Below, piece after piece: positions 25,414 through 34,076 of a stretch of 64,000 nt of DNA. The notes under the pieces are model-generated. The model was given only the letters and a program-made list of their open reading frames with translations. It did no database searches and was not told where the DNA came from. The DNA is from Pseudoxanthomonas sp. SE1. Lineage in GTDB: Bacteria; Pseudomonadota; Gammaproteobacteria; Xanthomonadales; Xanthomonadaceae. The first letter of the stretch is position 1. Each line of letters starts with the position of its first letter. A program made the position numbers and the translations under genes. The stretch spans positions 3,959,001 through 4,023,000 of the forward strand of contig NZ_CP113783.1 in NCBI RefSeq assembly GCF_029542205.1, written 5' to 3'.

Positions 25414-26121
25414 TCAAAGCACCAGTTGGGCGCGCGGCGGCAACCGCCAGTCGATGGGTGCCTGCCCGCGTTGCGCGAGGTACTGATTGGTCGCCGAGAA
25501 ATGCCCGCACCCCAGGAAGCCGCGATGCGCCGACAACGGCGAAGGGTGTGGCGCGCGCAGGACGCGATGGCGGCGCGTGTCGATCACCTTGCCCTTGGCC
25601 TGCGCATAGCTGCCCCACAGCAGGAACACCAGACCTTCGCGCTCGCGCGCCAGCGTCTCGATGGCGTGGTCGGTGAAGCCTTCCCAGCCTTTGCCCTGGT
25701 GGGCGCCGGCCCGGCCTTCTTCCACCGTCAGCACGGCATTGAGCAGCAGCACGCCCTGGCGTGCCCACGGCAGCAGGCAGCCGTGATCGGGCGGCGGAAT
25801 ACCGAGGTCGGTGTTGATTTCCTTGTAGATGTTCACCAGCGACGGCGGCACCGGCACGCCCGGCAGCACCGAGAAGCACAGGCCATGCGCCTGGCCGGGC
25901 CCGTGGTACGGGTCCTGCCCGAGGATCACCACCTTCACCGCATCGAACGGCGTGGCATCGAACGCGGCGAAGATCTGCGGCCCCGGCGGATAGATACGCG
26001 CGCCGGCCGCCTTGCGCTGGCGCAGGAAGGCCGACAGATCGCGCATGTCCGGCCGCTGCAGCCAGTCGCCGGTGTGCGCCTTCCACGAAGGCTCCAGCTT
26101 GATGCGGTCGTCGTCGGTCAT
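25414..26121 (-). CDS. ung: Uracil-DNA glycosylase, family 1
   Basis: 235-residue base-excision repair enzyme that removes uracil from DNA. The water-activating loop [17 protein letters not shown] carries the catalytic Asp. The uracil-binding block [17 protein letters not shown] and the minor-groove loop [13 protein letters not shown] with its catalytic His are intact. The length is normal for the family (E. coli 229). It is 16 bp after the dual-receiver gene and shares its direction, so it may be the last gene of the ftsEX-receiver-ung group. Confidence 0.97.
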   Translation of the reverse strand: MTDDDRIKLEPSWKAHTGDWLQRPDMRDLSAFLRQRKAAGARIYPPGPQIFAAFDATPFDAVKVVILGQDPYHGPGQAHGLCFSVLPGVPVPPSLVNIYKEINTDLGIPPPDHGCLLPWARQGVLLLNAVLTVEEGRAGAHQGKGWEGFTDHAIETLAREREGLVFLLWGSYAQAKGKVIDTRRHRVLRAPHPSPLSAHRGFLGCGHFSATNQYLAQRGQAPIDWRLPPRAQLVL

Positions 26122-26137
26122 GCGTGTCGCGTGCGGC

Positions 26138-26977
26138 TCAGACCAGGCTGCGCGATTCGTCCATGCGCGCCAGGCGAAGCTGGAACAACACCTTGGTCAC
26201 CAGCAGACGTTCGGCGATGGGTTTCAGTACCAGATCGTTGGCGCCGGCCTGCAACAATTCGGCCTGGTTGTCGCGGTTGCTGTCACCGGTCATCACCAGG
26301 ATCGGCAACCGCCGCTTGCCGTAGGCGAAGTCCACGCGGATGCGCTGCACGATGTCGCGCCCGCTCAACTCGCCCTTCAGGATCACGTCGGTGAGCACCA
26401 GGTCGAACTTGTGCGTCGACAGGCCCAGGGATTCCGCCGTGAGCAGCGCGAATGCGTCTTCCGCCTTCAGCACGTGCACCACGTTGAGCGACTGGCGCTC
26501 CAGCATGCGCCGCGTGGTCTCGGCGACGACGCGGCTGTCCTCGATGTACAGGATGGTCGCGCCCACGATCGGTTCGGGCTGCACGTAGCCACGGATGAAG
26601 GTGGCCAGCGCCTCATGCCCGAGCGACTTGTCGAAGTAATCGGTGACGAATTCGGTGAAGCGACGCTCTTCCAGATGTTGCTGGGCATCGCCTGAGACCA
26701 CGATCACCGGCACGTAGGCCTGCCCTGCCGCCTCGCGGACACTGCGCGCGATCTCCAGTCCGTCGCCATCAGGCAAGGCGAGCGCCGTGGTCACCAGATG
26801 CACCTCGCCGCCCGCCAGAGCGTTACGGGCCTCGGCGACGCTGGAGCAGCCGATCACCTGCACCCCCGGCAGCTCGCGCTGCAGCACGTCGGCAATCAGC
26901 TTGCGGACCAGCTTGGACCCGTCCACCACCATCACGCGGGGCGCGTCGCTGATCAGGTGCCGGAGCTCTTGGGCCAT
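26138..26977 (-). CDS. Dual-receiver response regulator without output domain
   Basis: 279-residue protein made of two CheY-like receiver domains and no DNA-binding or enzymatic domain. The second receiver (about 140-265) looks competent: acidic pair in ILYIEDS, acceptor Asp in [10 protein letters not shown], Thr in VMTGDS, and Lys in LKP. The first (about 12-130) is degenerate. It has one acidic residue in VMVVDGS and Ala65 where the phospho-Asp should be ([14 protein letters not shown]). The first domain may be a constitutive docking module and the second the phospho-switch. It lies 14 bp after ftsX in the same orientation. The partner kinase is not in the window. Confidence 0.88.
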   Translation of the reverse strand: MAQELRHLISDAPRVMVVDGSKLVRKLIADVLQRELPGVQVIGCSSVAEARNALAGGEVHLVTTALALPDGDGLEIARSVREAAGQAYVPVIVVSGDAQQHLEERRFTEFVTDYFDKSLGHEALATFIRGYVQPEPIVGATILYIEDSRVVAETTRRMLERQSLNVVHVLKAEDAFALLTAESLGLSTHKFDLVLTDVILKGELSGRDIVQRIRVDFAYGKRRLPILVMTGDSNRDNQAELLQAGANDLVLKPIAERLLVTKVLFQLRLARMDESRSLV

Positions 26978-26991
26978 GAAGGTGAGGAATC

Positions 26992-27936
26992 TCAGGTTTC
27001 AGTCGGTCGAGTCTGACGCAAGAAGTGGCCAGTCACCAGCCATGCCCCCACCCAGCCGATCACCGTAGCCGCCAGCACGACGGCCGTCGCACCGACCGGG
27101 TCCAGCCCGACCAGCACGAACGGACTGCCGTAACTCCGCGCCAGTGCCGCCAGCGGATCACGCAGTGCCAGCGCCGCCAGCGTCAGCAGGCCCAGCGCCA
27201 GCGCACCGGCGGCCAGGCCGTACCAGGCGCCCAGGTACACGAAAGGCCGGCGGATGAAGCCATCGCTGGCGCCCAGCAGTTGCAGCACGCCGATTTCCTC
27301 GCGCCGCGACTGGATGTCCAGGCGCACCGTATTGCCGACCACCAGCAGGGCGCCCAGGCCGAACAGCGCGGCGAGTACCCATACCAGCCGCTTGCCGAAA
27401 CCCATCCAGCCGCTGAGCCGCTCACGCCAGGCCGCATCGTGCTGCAGCAGGTCGGTTTCCGGCAGCGCCTCCAGCGCGGCGATCAGTCGCGCCTCGTCGC
27501 CCTCGGGCACCACGACCAGCAGGCTAGGCAGGGGATTGCCGTCCAGCAGATCCAGCGAACCCGCCAGACCACTGCGTTCGCGGAATTCCGCCAGGCCCTG
27601 TTCGGGCGTGCGCAACTCGACGCGGGCGACATCGTCGCGCCCACGCAACGATTCGGCGAGCGCCTGCGCGCGCGCCACCGGCGTGTCCGGGGTCAGGAAT
27701 AGGTCGATCTCGCGCGACTGCTGCACATCGCCGGCGAAGAGGCCCACGTTCAGCAACGCCAGCCACAGGCCCAGCGGCAGCACGAACGCCACCGCCATCA
27801 CGCCGATCGTGAGCAACGTCGCCCACGGCCGCCGCACGGTGCGCCCCAGGCTGGAGACGAAACTGTAGAGATGCTGGTCCAGCCAGATGCCGAACCCGGA
27901 GCGCGCCTGCGCACGGCTGTTCTTCGCGTCGCTCAT
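26992..27936 (-). CDS. ftsX: Cell-division protein FtsX
   Basis: 314-residue inner-membrane partner of FtsE; the FtsEX complex activates septal peptidoglycan hydrolases through EnvC-type factors. A cytoplasmic N-terminus is followed by a first helix at about 40-60 ([21 protein letters not shown]) and a periplasmic loop (about 70-175, [20 protein letters not shown]). Three further helices at the C-terminus include [20 protein letters not shown] and the segment near [19 protein letters not shown]. The basic-turn [23 protein letters not shown] segment is present as [19 protein letters not shown]. The ATG overlaps the ftsE stop by 4 bp (ATGA), showing translational coupling. Confidence 0.96.
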   Translation of the reverse strand: MSDAKNSRAQARSGFGIWLDQHLYSFVSSLGRTVRRPWATLLTIGVMAVAFVLPLGLWLALLNVGLFAGDVQQSREIDLFLTPDTPVARAQALAESLRGRDDVARVELRTPEQGLAEFRERSGLAGSLDLLDGNPLPSLLVVVPEGDEARLIAALEALPETDLLQHDAAWRERLSGWMGFGKRLVWVLAALFGLGALLVVGNTVRLDIQSRREEIGVLQLLGASDGFIRRPFVYLGAWYGLAAGALALGLLTLAALALRDPLAALARSYGSPFVLVGLDPVGATAVVLAATVIGWVGAWLVTGHFLRQTRPTET

Positions 27937-28619
27937 TCGGCCAGGTCCGCCGGCGAGATGTCGTCGACCAGCTTGCCGTGGTCGAGGATCAGCACCCGCT
28001 TCTTCATGCGCTTGAGCAGCGACAGGTCATGGCTGACCACCAGCACGCTGGTACCGCGCTCGGGCATGGACGCGAACAGCGACATGATCTCCGCCGCCAG
28101 CGTGGGATCGAGGTTGCCGGTCGGTTCGTCCGCCACCAGCAGGCGTGGCTCGGCGACGATGGCGCGCGCGATGCCGACGCGCTGCTGTTCGCCGGCGGAC
28201 AGTTGGGTGGGCAACGCCTTCTCGCGATGGCCCAGCCCCAGTCGCGCCAGTACTTCCCGCACGCGTTTGCCGATGTCGCCACGGCGATCGCCGCGCAGGA
28301 TCAGCGGCAACGAGACGTTCTCCATCACCGTGCGATCGGTGAGCAGCCGGTGGTCCTGGTAGACCGCGCCGACCTCGCGACGATGCAGCGGGATGCGGCC
28401 GCCACGCACCTTCAAAAGGTTCTTGCCGGCGAACAGGACAGCACCGCGACTGGGTCGCTCGCTCAGGTGGATCAGCTTCAGCAGCGTGCTCTTGCCGGCG
28501 CCGGAATGGCCGGTGACGAACAGCATCTCGCCTTCGGCCACCTCGAAGCTGACATCCTCCAGCGCCGCATGGCCGCCGGGGTATTGCTTGCTGACGTTTT
28601 CGAATCGGAGGACGCTCAT
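27933..28619 (-). CDS. ftsE: Cell-division ATP-binding protein FtsE
   Basis: 228-residue ABC ATPase that powers FtsX. Walker A is [15 protein letters not shown]; the signature motif appears as [16 protein letters not shown]; Walker B and the catalytic Glu are in [13 protein letters not shown]; the switch His is in VVSHDLSLL. The Q-loop is in [16 protein letters not shown]. Length matches the family. It is the first gene of the ftsE-ftsX-receiver-ung run, with a terminator for the rhlB gene lying upstream of its start. Confidence 0.97.
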   Translation of the reverse strand: MSVLRFENVSKQYPGGHAALEDVSFEVAEGEMLFVTGHSGAGKSTLLKLIHLSERPSRGAVLFAGKNLLKVRGGRIPLHRREVGAVYQDHRLLTDRTVMENVSLPLILRGDRRGDIGKRVREVLARLGLGHREKALPTQLSAGEQQRVGIARAIVAEPRLLVADEPTGNLDPTLAAEIMSLFASMPERGTSVLVVSHDLSLLKRMKKRVLILDHGKLVDDISPADLAE

Positions 28620-28672
28620 GTGCGTCGATTATGCCGGACCGATCAAGACACTGGCGATGCCGGCGCGCAAAG

Positions 28673-28696
28673 AAAAAGCCGGGACAAGCCCGGCTT
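28673..28696 (-). terminator. Rho-independent terminator downstream of rhlB
   Basis: Read on the minus strand, AAGCCGGG pairs with CCCGGCTT around a 5-nt loop and is followed by TTTTTCT. It lies about 27 bp past the rhlB stop and ahead of ftsE, separating the two transcripts. Confidence 0.85.
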
Positions 28697-28722
28697 CTCC
28701 ACGACGCGTGCGAGCGGACGGA

Positions 28723-30408
28723 TCAGCCGCCGGACACCAGCGAGCGGATCTTGCGTCCGAGGCGCGTCAGGAAACCCGCATTCTCGTCGGCGGGCTTCGG
28801 TGCGGCTGCGGGCTTCGGTGCGGCCGGCGCGACGTTCGCCACGGCACCTTCGGCCCCCTCGAGCGGACGGCCATGGCGACGACGACGGCGCTTGCGCGGC
28901 TTGCGCTCGCCTTCCGGCAGCGCGGCGGCCTCGGGACGCGGCACTTCGGCAACGCGCGCCGCCGGTGCAGCCGCGGCGACAGCCTCACCTTCGGGGCGTG
29001 GCGCACGCGGTGCGCGCGGCGGACGCGGCTTGCCATCGGCCGAGCGCGGGCCGTCGCGGCGAGCACCGTCGCGACGACCGGCGCCACCGGATCCACCGGG
29101 CTTGCGGCCACCACCCCGGCGCTCTTCGTCCGCCGCCTTCTGTTCGCGGGCCTCGCGGAAGATCTGGCTGACGCTTTCTTCTTCGTCATCGCCCTCACCC
29201 GCTGCCGGCTTCGGACGCTCCGGACGCGGCAGCGCCGTCAGCAGCTCGGCGGTGACCGGCTCGGACGGGATCTTCTGCTCGATGTAGGCCTCGATGTCGG
29301 GCAGCGACATCGCATAGCGCTCGCAGGCGAAGCTGATCGCATCGCCCTCGGCGCCGAGGCGCGCGGTGCGGCCGATGCGGTGCACGTAGTCCTCGGCGTC
29401 GAACGGCAGATCGTAGTTGAACACGTGCGACACGCCATCGATATGCAGGCCACGCGCGGCCACGTCGGTGGCCACCAGCAGTTCCAGCTGGCCGGCCTGG
29501 AACTTCTTCAGCAACGATTCGCGCTTCTTCTGCGGCACGTCGCCGGACAGCACGCCAACGCGGTAGCCGGCCCGTTCCAGCGCTCGGGCAACACGCTCGA
29601 CGAACGCCTTGGTGTTGACGAACACCATGGTGCGCGCGCCTTCACTGCGCGACAGCAGGCCGATCAGCAGCGGGATCTTTTCTTCATCGGCCGGGTAGTA
29701 GAGCTTCTGCCGTACCTTGGCCGCGGTGATGAACTCGGTCTCGACGACGAGCTTCTCGGGCTCGTTCATGTGCTCGTAGGCGAGCTCCAGCACGCGGTGC
29801 GACAGCGTGGCCGAGAACAGCAGCGTCTGCCGCGTCGTGCGCTCGGGCATGCGCCGAAGCAGGAAGCGGATGTCCTTGATGAAGCCCAGGTCGAACATGC
29901 GGTCGGCTTCGTCCAGCACGCACATCTCGCAGGCGTGCAGGCTGACCACCTTGTGCTGCTTGACGTAGTCGATCAGGCGGCCCGGGGTGGCGATGATGAC
30001 GTCCACGCCCTGCTGCAGCAGTTCGCGCTGCTTGTCGTAGTCCACGCCACCGTAGACCAGCGCGAAGCGCAGCCCGAGGTCGGCGCCGAACTTCACGGCA
30101 TCCTTGTGGATCTGGATGGCCAGCTCACGCGTGGGCGCCAGGATCAGCGCGCGCGGATCCTCGGGCTTGCGATCGGCCAGCGCCGGGCGGATCAGCAGGC
30201 GGTTCATCACCGCCACCAGGAACGCCAGCGTCTTGCCGGTGCCGGTCTGCGCCTGGCCGGCCACGTCGCGGCCCGCGAGGGCAACCGGAAGCGTCATCGC
30301 CTGGATGGGCGTGCAGCGGGAGAAACCTGCGGCTTCCAGCCCGGCCAGAAGCGCCGGATGCAGGTCGAACGAAGAGAAAGTTATATCGGTTAACGGTTTG
30401 TCGCTCAT
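28723..30408 (-). CDS. rhlB: DEAD-box RNA helicase RhlB
   Basis: 561-residue ATP-dependent RNA helicase, the degradosome partner of RNase E in enterobacteria. I start at 30408 ([18 protein letters not shown]), with AAGAAGG just upstream. The motifs run in order: Q motif ([18 protein letters not shown]), motif I ([11 protein letters not shown]), Ia (PTRELAIQI), DEAD ([14 protein letters not shown]), SAT (LFSATLSHR), and IV-VI ending [13 protein letters not shown]. Residues about 410-561 are a low-complexity Arg/Ala/Pro-rich extension with several RRRR clusters, far longer than the short tail of E. coli RhlB (421 residues). It is likely an RNA- or protein-binding tail. It is divergent from trxA and rho, as in other gammaproteobacteria. 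Confidence 0.95.
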   Translation of the reverse strand: MSDKPLTDITFSSFDLHPALLAGLEAAGFSRCTPIQAMTLPVALAGRDVAGQAQTGTGKTLAFLVAVMNRLLIRPALADRKPEDPRALILAPTRELAIQIHKDAVKFGADLGLRFALVYGGVDYDKQRELLQQGVDVIIATPGRLIDYVKQHKVVSLHACEMCVLDEADRMFDLGFIKDIRFLLRRMPERTTRQTLLFSATLSHRVLELAYEHMNEPEKLVVETEFITAAKVRQKLYYPADEEKIPLLIGLLSRSEGARTMVFVNTKAFVERVARALERAGYRVGVLSGDVPQKKRESLLKKFQAGQLELLVATDVAARGLHIDGVSHVFNYDLPFDAEDYVHRIGRTARLGAEGDAISFACERYAMSLPDIEAYIEQKIPSEPVTAELLTALPRPERPKPAAGEGDDEEESVSQIFREAREQKAADEERRGGGRKPGGSGGAGRRDGARRDGPRSADGKPRPPRAPRAPRPEGEAVAAAAPAARVAEVPRPEAAALPEGERKPRKRRRRRHGRPLEGAEGAVANVAPAAPKPAAAPKPADENAGFLTRLGRKIRSLVSGG

Positions 30409-30633
30409 GCCTTCTTCTTTGCGTCGCTGTGTTCCGCGCGCGTCTCTTATGAATGCGGTGGGTGTGCTTGCATCGGCCGTACCGGCGTCGCACACTGCGC
30501 CCCCTGTGCCGGGTTGCGCGACCACCTGGGTAACCTTGAAAAGGTCGCGGAACGCCCCAGTTTACCCCAATAGTGGTGGCCGTCCCGGCCCGAACCCGTC
30601 CGCGCCCGGCCGCGGACCCCGCAGGAGATCCCC

Positions 30634-30975
30634 GTGAGCGACAAAGTGACCCACGTCGGCGATGCCGATTTCGATGCTGCCGTGCTGCAGTCAGGCGAAC
30701 CCGTACTGGTGGATTTCTGGGCCGAATGGTGCGGCCCGTGCAAGATGATCTCGCCCGTGCTCGACGAATTGGCCGAGACCTACGGCGGCAAGCTGAAGGT
30801 CGCCAAGGTGAACGTGGACGAGAACCGCGCCACCGCCATCAAGTACCACGTGCGCTCCATCCCGATGCTGCTGCTGTTCAAGGACGGCCAGATCCAGGCC
30901 ACCCAGATCGGCGCTGTCGGCAAGGGCCAGCTGACCCAGATGATCGACAAGGCCCTGGGCACCCAGGCAGCCTGA
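30634..30975 (+). CDS. trxA: Thioredoxin 1, GTG start
   Basis: 113-residue dithiol-disulfide oxidoreductase supplying reducing power to ribonucleotide reductase, PAPS and methionine-sulfoxide reductases. The active site is FWAEWCGPCKMISP; the cis-Pro loop is RSIPMLLLF; the buried Asp is in VDFWAEW. The start codon is GTG at 30634, with AGGAG 6 nt upstream. It lies between divergent rhlB and downstream rho (207-bp gap), the conserved rhlB-trxA-rho neighbourhood. Confidence 0.97.
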   Translation: MSDKVTHVGDADFDAAVLQSGEPVLVDFWAEWCGPCKMISPVLDELAETYGGKLKVAKVNVDENRATAIKYHVRSIPMLLLFKDGQIQATQIGAVGKGQLTQMIDKALGTQAA

Positions 30976-31182
30976 CGCCGCCCCGCCCCCGCCAAGCGGG
31001 CGCGCAAAGGCTGAATCCGCTTGAACCCACCGCCCCTGCGCAGCTTGCCGCCATCCCGGGCCGGTGGTAGTGTCGAACCCGAAATCCGGCGCAGGGGATG
31101 CGCCGCACCCATCTGAATACCCACTCTTCACCTCACCCGCCGCCGCAACGCCGGCGCTCGCCACCTAGCGAGGATTCGCAAC

Positions 31183-32886
31183 TTGTCCGACAGCAGCAAC
31201 GAAACCGGCGCTCCCGCCGAGAAGCGCGTGCGCAAAGCCCGCACTCCGAAAACCCCGACCGCCGACACCGCCGCAGCGCCCACCGAGCGCGCGTCCGATC
31301 CGGCCCCGCAGCTTCCGCTGCCGCCCGTCGCGACCGAACGCGCACCTGCGCCCGCAGCGTCTGGCGCACCCGCCGCACCCGCACCGTCCCAGGACGGCGG
31401 CGGTGACGGCCCCGCGCCCCAGGCGCAGGGCGGCGGCCAGCACGAGGGGGGCGACCAGCGCGACGGCAACCGCTTCAACAACAACCGCCGCGACCGCTTC
31501 CGCAACCGCCGCGAGCGCAACCGCGAGCGCCAGGGCAACGACGGCATGCCGCAGGACGGCAACGGCGGCGGCCAGGACACGTTCGTGCCGCGCGCCATGC
31601 CGAACGTGCCGGAGGGCTTTCCGCAGTATTCGCTGGGCGACCTCAAGCGCATGCCTGCACCGAAGCTGCTGGACATCGCCGAGCAGCTGAACATTCAGGA
31701 AGGCGTCGCCCGCGCCCGCAAGCAGGACGTGATCTTCGCGCTGCTGAAGGTGCTGACCCGCCACGGTGAAGGCGTCGCCGCCGACGGCGTGCTGGAAATC
31801 CTGCCGGACGGCTTCGGCTTCCTGCGTGCCGCCGAGGCCAGCTATCTGGCCGGCCCGGACGATGTCTACATCAGTCCCAGCCAGATCCGCCGCTTCAACC
31901 TGCGCACCGGCGACCATCTGGCCGGCCGCATCCGCTGGCCGAAGGACGGCGAACGCTACTTCGCACTGTCGACCATCGACACGATCAACGGCGAACCGCT
32001 GGAAGCGTCGAAGAACAAGGTGCTGTTCGAGAACCTGACCCCGCTGTTCCCGCGCCGCCGCTTCACGCTGGAGCGTGGCAATGGTTCGTCGGAAGACATC
32101 GCCGGCCGCATCCTCGACCTGATGGCACCGCAGGGCAAGGGCCAGCGCGCGCTGATCGTGTCGCCGCCCAAGGCGGGCAAGACGATCATGATGCAGCAGA
32201 TCGCCACCGCCATCACGACCAACCACCCCGACGTGCACCTGATCGTGCTGCTGGTGGACGAGCGTCCGGAAGAAGTCACCGAAATGCAGCGCACCGTGCG
32301 CGGTGAAGTGGTCAGCTCGACCTTCGACGAACCCGCCGCGCGCCACGTGCAGGTCGCTGAGATGGTGATCGAGCGCGCCAAGCGCCTGGTCGAGCACAAG
32401 AAGGACGTGGTGATCATGCTGGACTCGATCACCCGCCTGGCCCGCGCCTACAACAACGTCGTGCCGAGCTCCGGCAAGGTACTGACCGGCGGCGTGGACG
32501 CCAATGCCCTGCACCGTCCAAAGCGTTTCTTCGGCGCCGCGCGTAATGTCGAAGAAGGCGGTTCGCTGACCATCATCGCCACCGCGCTGGTCGAGACCGG
32601 CAGCAAGATGGACGAAGTGATCTACGAAGAGTTCAAGGGCACCGGCAACAGCGAAGTGCACCTGAACCGCCGCATCACCGAGAAGCGCGTCTACCCGGCC
32701 ATCGACATCAACCGCTCGGGCACGCGCCGCGAGGACCTGCTGATCGAACCGGAACTGCTGCAGAAGATCTGGATCCTGCGCAAGCTGCTGCACCCCATGG
32801 ACGAGATCGCGGCGATGGAGTTCCTGTTGGACAAGATGAAGAACACCAAGTCCAACGACGAGTTCTTCAGCTCGATGAAGCGCTGA
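31183..32886 (+). CDS. rho: Transcription termination factor Rho with long N-terminal extension
   Basis: 567-residue hexameric RNA-dependent ATPase that ends transcription; E. coli Rho has 419 residues. The start is a TTG with GAGGA about 8 nt upstream. Residues about 1-145 form a low-complexity extension: Ala/Pro-rich first, then Asn/Arg-rich ([20 protein letters not shown]). The normal protein follows: Rho_N helical part ([20 protein letters not shown]), the cold-shock-like RNA fold ([16 protein letters not shown]), Walker A ([15 protein letters not shown]), Walker B ([17 protein letters not shown]), and the secondary RNA loop region ([20 protein letters not shown]). All ATPase motifs are intact. 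A bidirectional terminator follows. Confidence 0.97.
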   Translation: MSDSSNETGAPAEKRVRKARTPKTPTADTAAAPTERASDPAPQLPLPPVATERAPAPAASGAPAAPAPSQDGGGDGPAPQAQGGGQHEGGDQRDGNRFNNNRRDRFRNRRERNRERQGNDGMPQDGNGGGQDTFVPRAMPNVPEGFPQYSLGDLKRMPAPKLLDIAEQLNIQEGVARARKQDVIFALLKVLTRHGEGVAADGVLEILPDGFGFLRAAEASYLAGPDDVYISPSQIRRFNLRTGDHLAGRIRWPKDGERYFALSTIDTINGEPLEASKNKVLFENLTPLFPRRRFTLERGNGSSEDIAGRILDLMAPQGKGQRALIVSPPKAGKTIMMQQIATAITTNHPDVHLIVLLVDERPEEVTEMQRTVRGEVVSSTFDEPAARHVQVAEMVIERAKRLVEHKKDVVIMLDSITRLARAYNNVVPSSGKVLTGGVDANALHRPKRFFGAARNVEEGGSLTIIATALVETGSKMDEVIYEEFKGTGNSEVHLNRRITEKRVYPAIDINRSGTRREDLLIEPELLQKIWILRKLLHPMDEIAAMEFLLDKMKNTKSNDEFFSSMKR

Positions 32887-32906
32887 CCTGCTCCGGCAGC
32901 GGACAA

Positions 32907-32935
32907 GAAAAAGCCCCGCGATGCGGGGCTTTTTC
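32907..32935. terminator. Bidirectional terminator after rho
   Basis: A 13-bp perfect stem (GAAAAAGCCCCGC / GCGGGGCTTTTTC) with a GAT loop has T-tracts on both strands. It lies 20 bp after the rho stop and also faces the convergent TonB_C-like gene. Confidence 0.95.
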
Positions 32936-32984
32936 GTTGGCTTCCTTCGCGCGCGTATCGGCCGTGAAGAGCAGTCACGCCGTC

Positions 32985-33851
32985 CTAGGCGCCATCCAGC
33001 GGGGTCAGCAACCGGGGGCTGTTCTTGTTGCGGGCAAGGTGCACGCCACCCTCGGCGAGCGCACCAGGGGCGAACCCGGGCTGATCTTCATCCGGTGCCC
33101 AGATCGGACGTGATCGCGGGCCGGGTACGTAAACCTCCCACTTGCCCTGGCGCTGCTGGCCGCTGAAGGTGAAGTCCACTGGCACACGCACCACCCAGTA
33201 CGGTTGCGTTGCCTCCTCGCCTGCGGTCGGCGGGGTGAACGTCCATGTCCGGGCCGCCGCCATCGCGGCGGTGGCGAAACGTTCGCGATACTGGTTCATC
33301 TGCGCCTCGTTGGCGATGATGCGCAGATTGACCTGCTCGGTCGCCACTTCGCCGACGCTGCCGTCGCGCTCGACCTTGACCAGCAGGTAGGCCGTTCCCT
33401 GTGCACCACCCCGGGCCGGACCGGCCGGGTAGCTGGGCGGCTTGAGCTTGAGCGCAACAACGCGCTCGGCCTCGGGAGTTGCGGTGTAGTCGCCGAAATC
33501 CGCGCCACGGATGGACACCTGCATCTGGCCATCGCCTATCGACTTGCCCACCACCAGCGCACTCATCTTGGTCAGCGCACGGCGTGGCTTGCCATCCACC
33601 AGCACCGGTTCGAAGCGCCATGTCGCGACATGATTGCCGACGAGCGCCGCGACGCCCTTCGGCAACGCTTCCGGCGCATCCAGCTCCACGCGTTCAACGC
33701 TGCCATCGGTGGCGATGGTGATCGATCCGGTCACCCGCAGGCTGGCCTCCACCTGCTTGCGTACGGCCGCCGCCCCCTGGGCCAAGGCTGGCTGTGCCAG
33801 CATCAGGGCGGCAACCAGGATCGCAGCGCGCCACATGACTCCTTGCTTCAT
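32985..33851 (-). CDS. Periplasmic TonB C-terminal-like protein A
   Basis: 288-residue exported protein, paralogous to the gene at 37240-38103. Start ATG at 33851 with GAGAGGA just upstream. The signal peptide ends LAQPALAQG, so the protein is probably free in the periplasm, unlike canonical TonB, which keeps its N-terminal helix and has a Pro-rich spacer; neither is seen here. Two TonB_C-like folds are visible: one at about 35-95 (GSITIATDGSVERVEL, VATWRFEPVLVDGKPRRA) and one at about 135-235 (YPAGPARGGAQGTAYLLVKV, AARTWTFTPPTAGEEA, YWVVRVPVDF). An energy-transducer label would be automatic but may mislead. It lies downstream of a CadC-like regulator and shares a conserved upstream element with its paralog. 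Confidence 0.85.
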   Translation of the reverse strand: MKQGVMWRAAILVAALMLAQPALAQGAAAVRKQVEASLRVTGSITIATDGSVERVELDAPEALPKGVAALVGNHVATWRFEPVLVDGKPRRALTKMSALVVGKSIGDGQMQVSIRGADFGDYTATPEAERVVALKLKPPSYPAGPARGGAQGTAYLLVKVERDGSVGEVATEQVNLRIIANEAQMNQYRERFATAAMAAARTWTFTPPTAGEEATQPYWVVRVPVDFTFSGQQRQGKWEVYVPGPRSRPIWAPDEDQPGFAPGALAEGGVHLARNKNSPRLLTPLDGA

Positions 33852-33879
33852 CGTCCTCTCCCTCATCCGTGGAAATGCT

Positions 33880-33914
33880 GCCCGGTCCGGGCCCTTCCGC
33901 CGAATATTATCGCC
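33880..33914 (-). promoter_or_regulatory. Conserved upstream element A (promoter plus 13-nt palindrome)
   Basis: On the minus strand this reads GGCGATAATATTCGGCGGAA followed by GGGCCCGGACCGGGC. The TAATAT hexamer is a good -10 candidate. The 13-nt palindrome GCCCGGaCCGGGC (33880-33892) lies about 30 bp before the start codon, probably inside the 5' UTR. An almost identical block precedes the paralogous gene (38134-38168). Confidence 0.6.
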
Positions 33915-34076
33915 ACGAGCCAACGCGTGCACGGTCGAGGTCAGGAATCGGCTTCGAGGTTCGCGATGCGCAAGACGAGGGACGGGAAGCGCCATGACGA
34001 CCGCCTCCTCCCGTGAGACGTCGACCCGGCAGGCAAGTGCAAGTGCCAACGCGCGGCCAAGCAAAGGCGGTTGCGC

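Noticed and set aside
28393..30393. Plus-strand open frame across ftsE, the rhlB terminator and rhlB
   Set aside because: It crosses two confirmed minus-strand genes and a terminator; composition is typical of shadow frames.
31165..32793. Long open frame on the minus strand across rho
   Set aside because: Rho is certain on the plus strand; the antisense frame has no recognisable fold.
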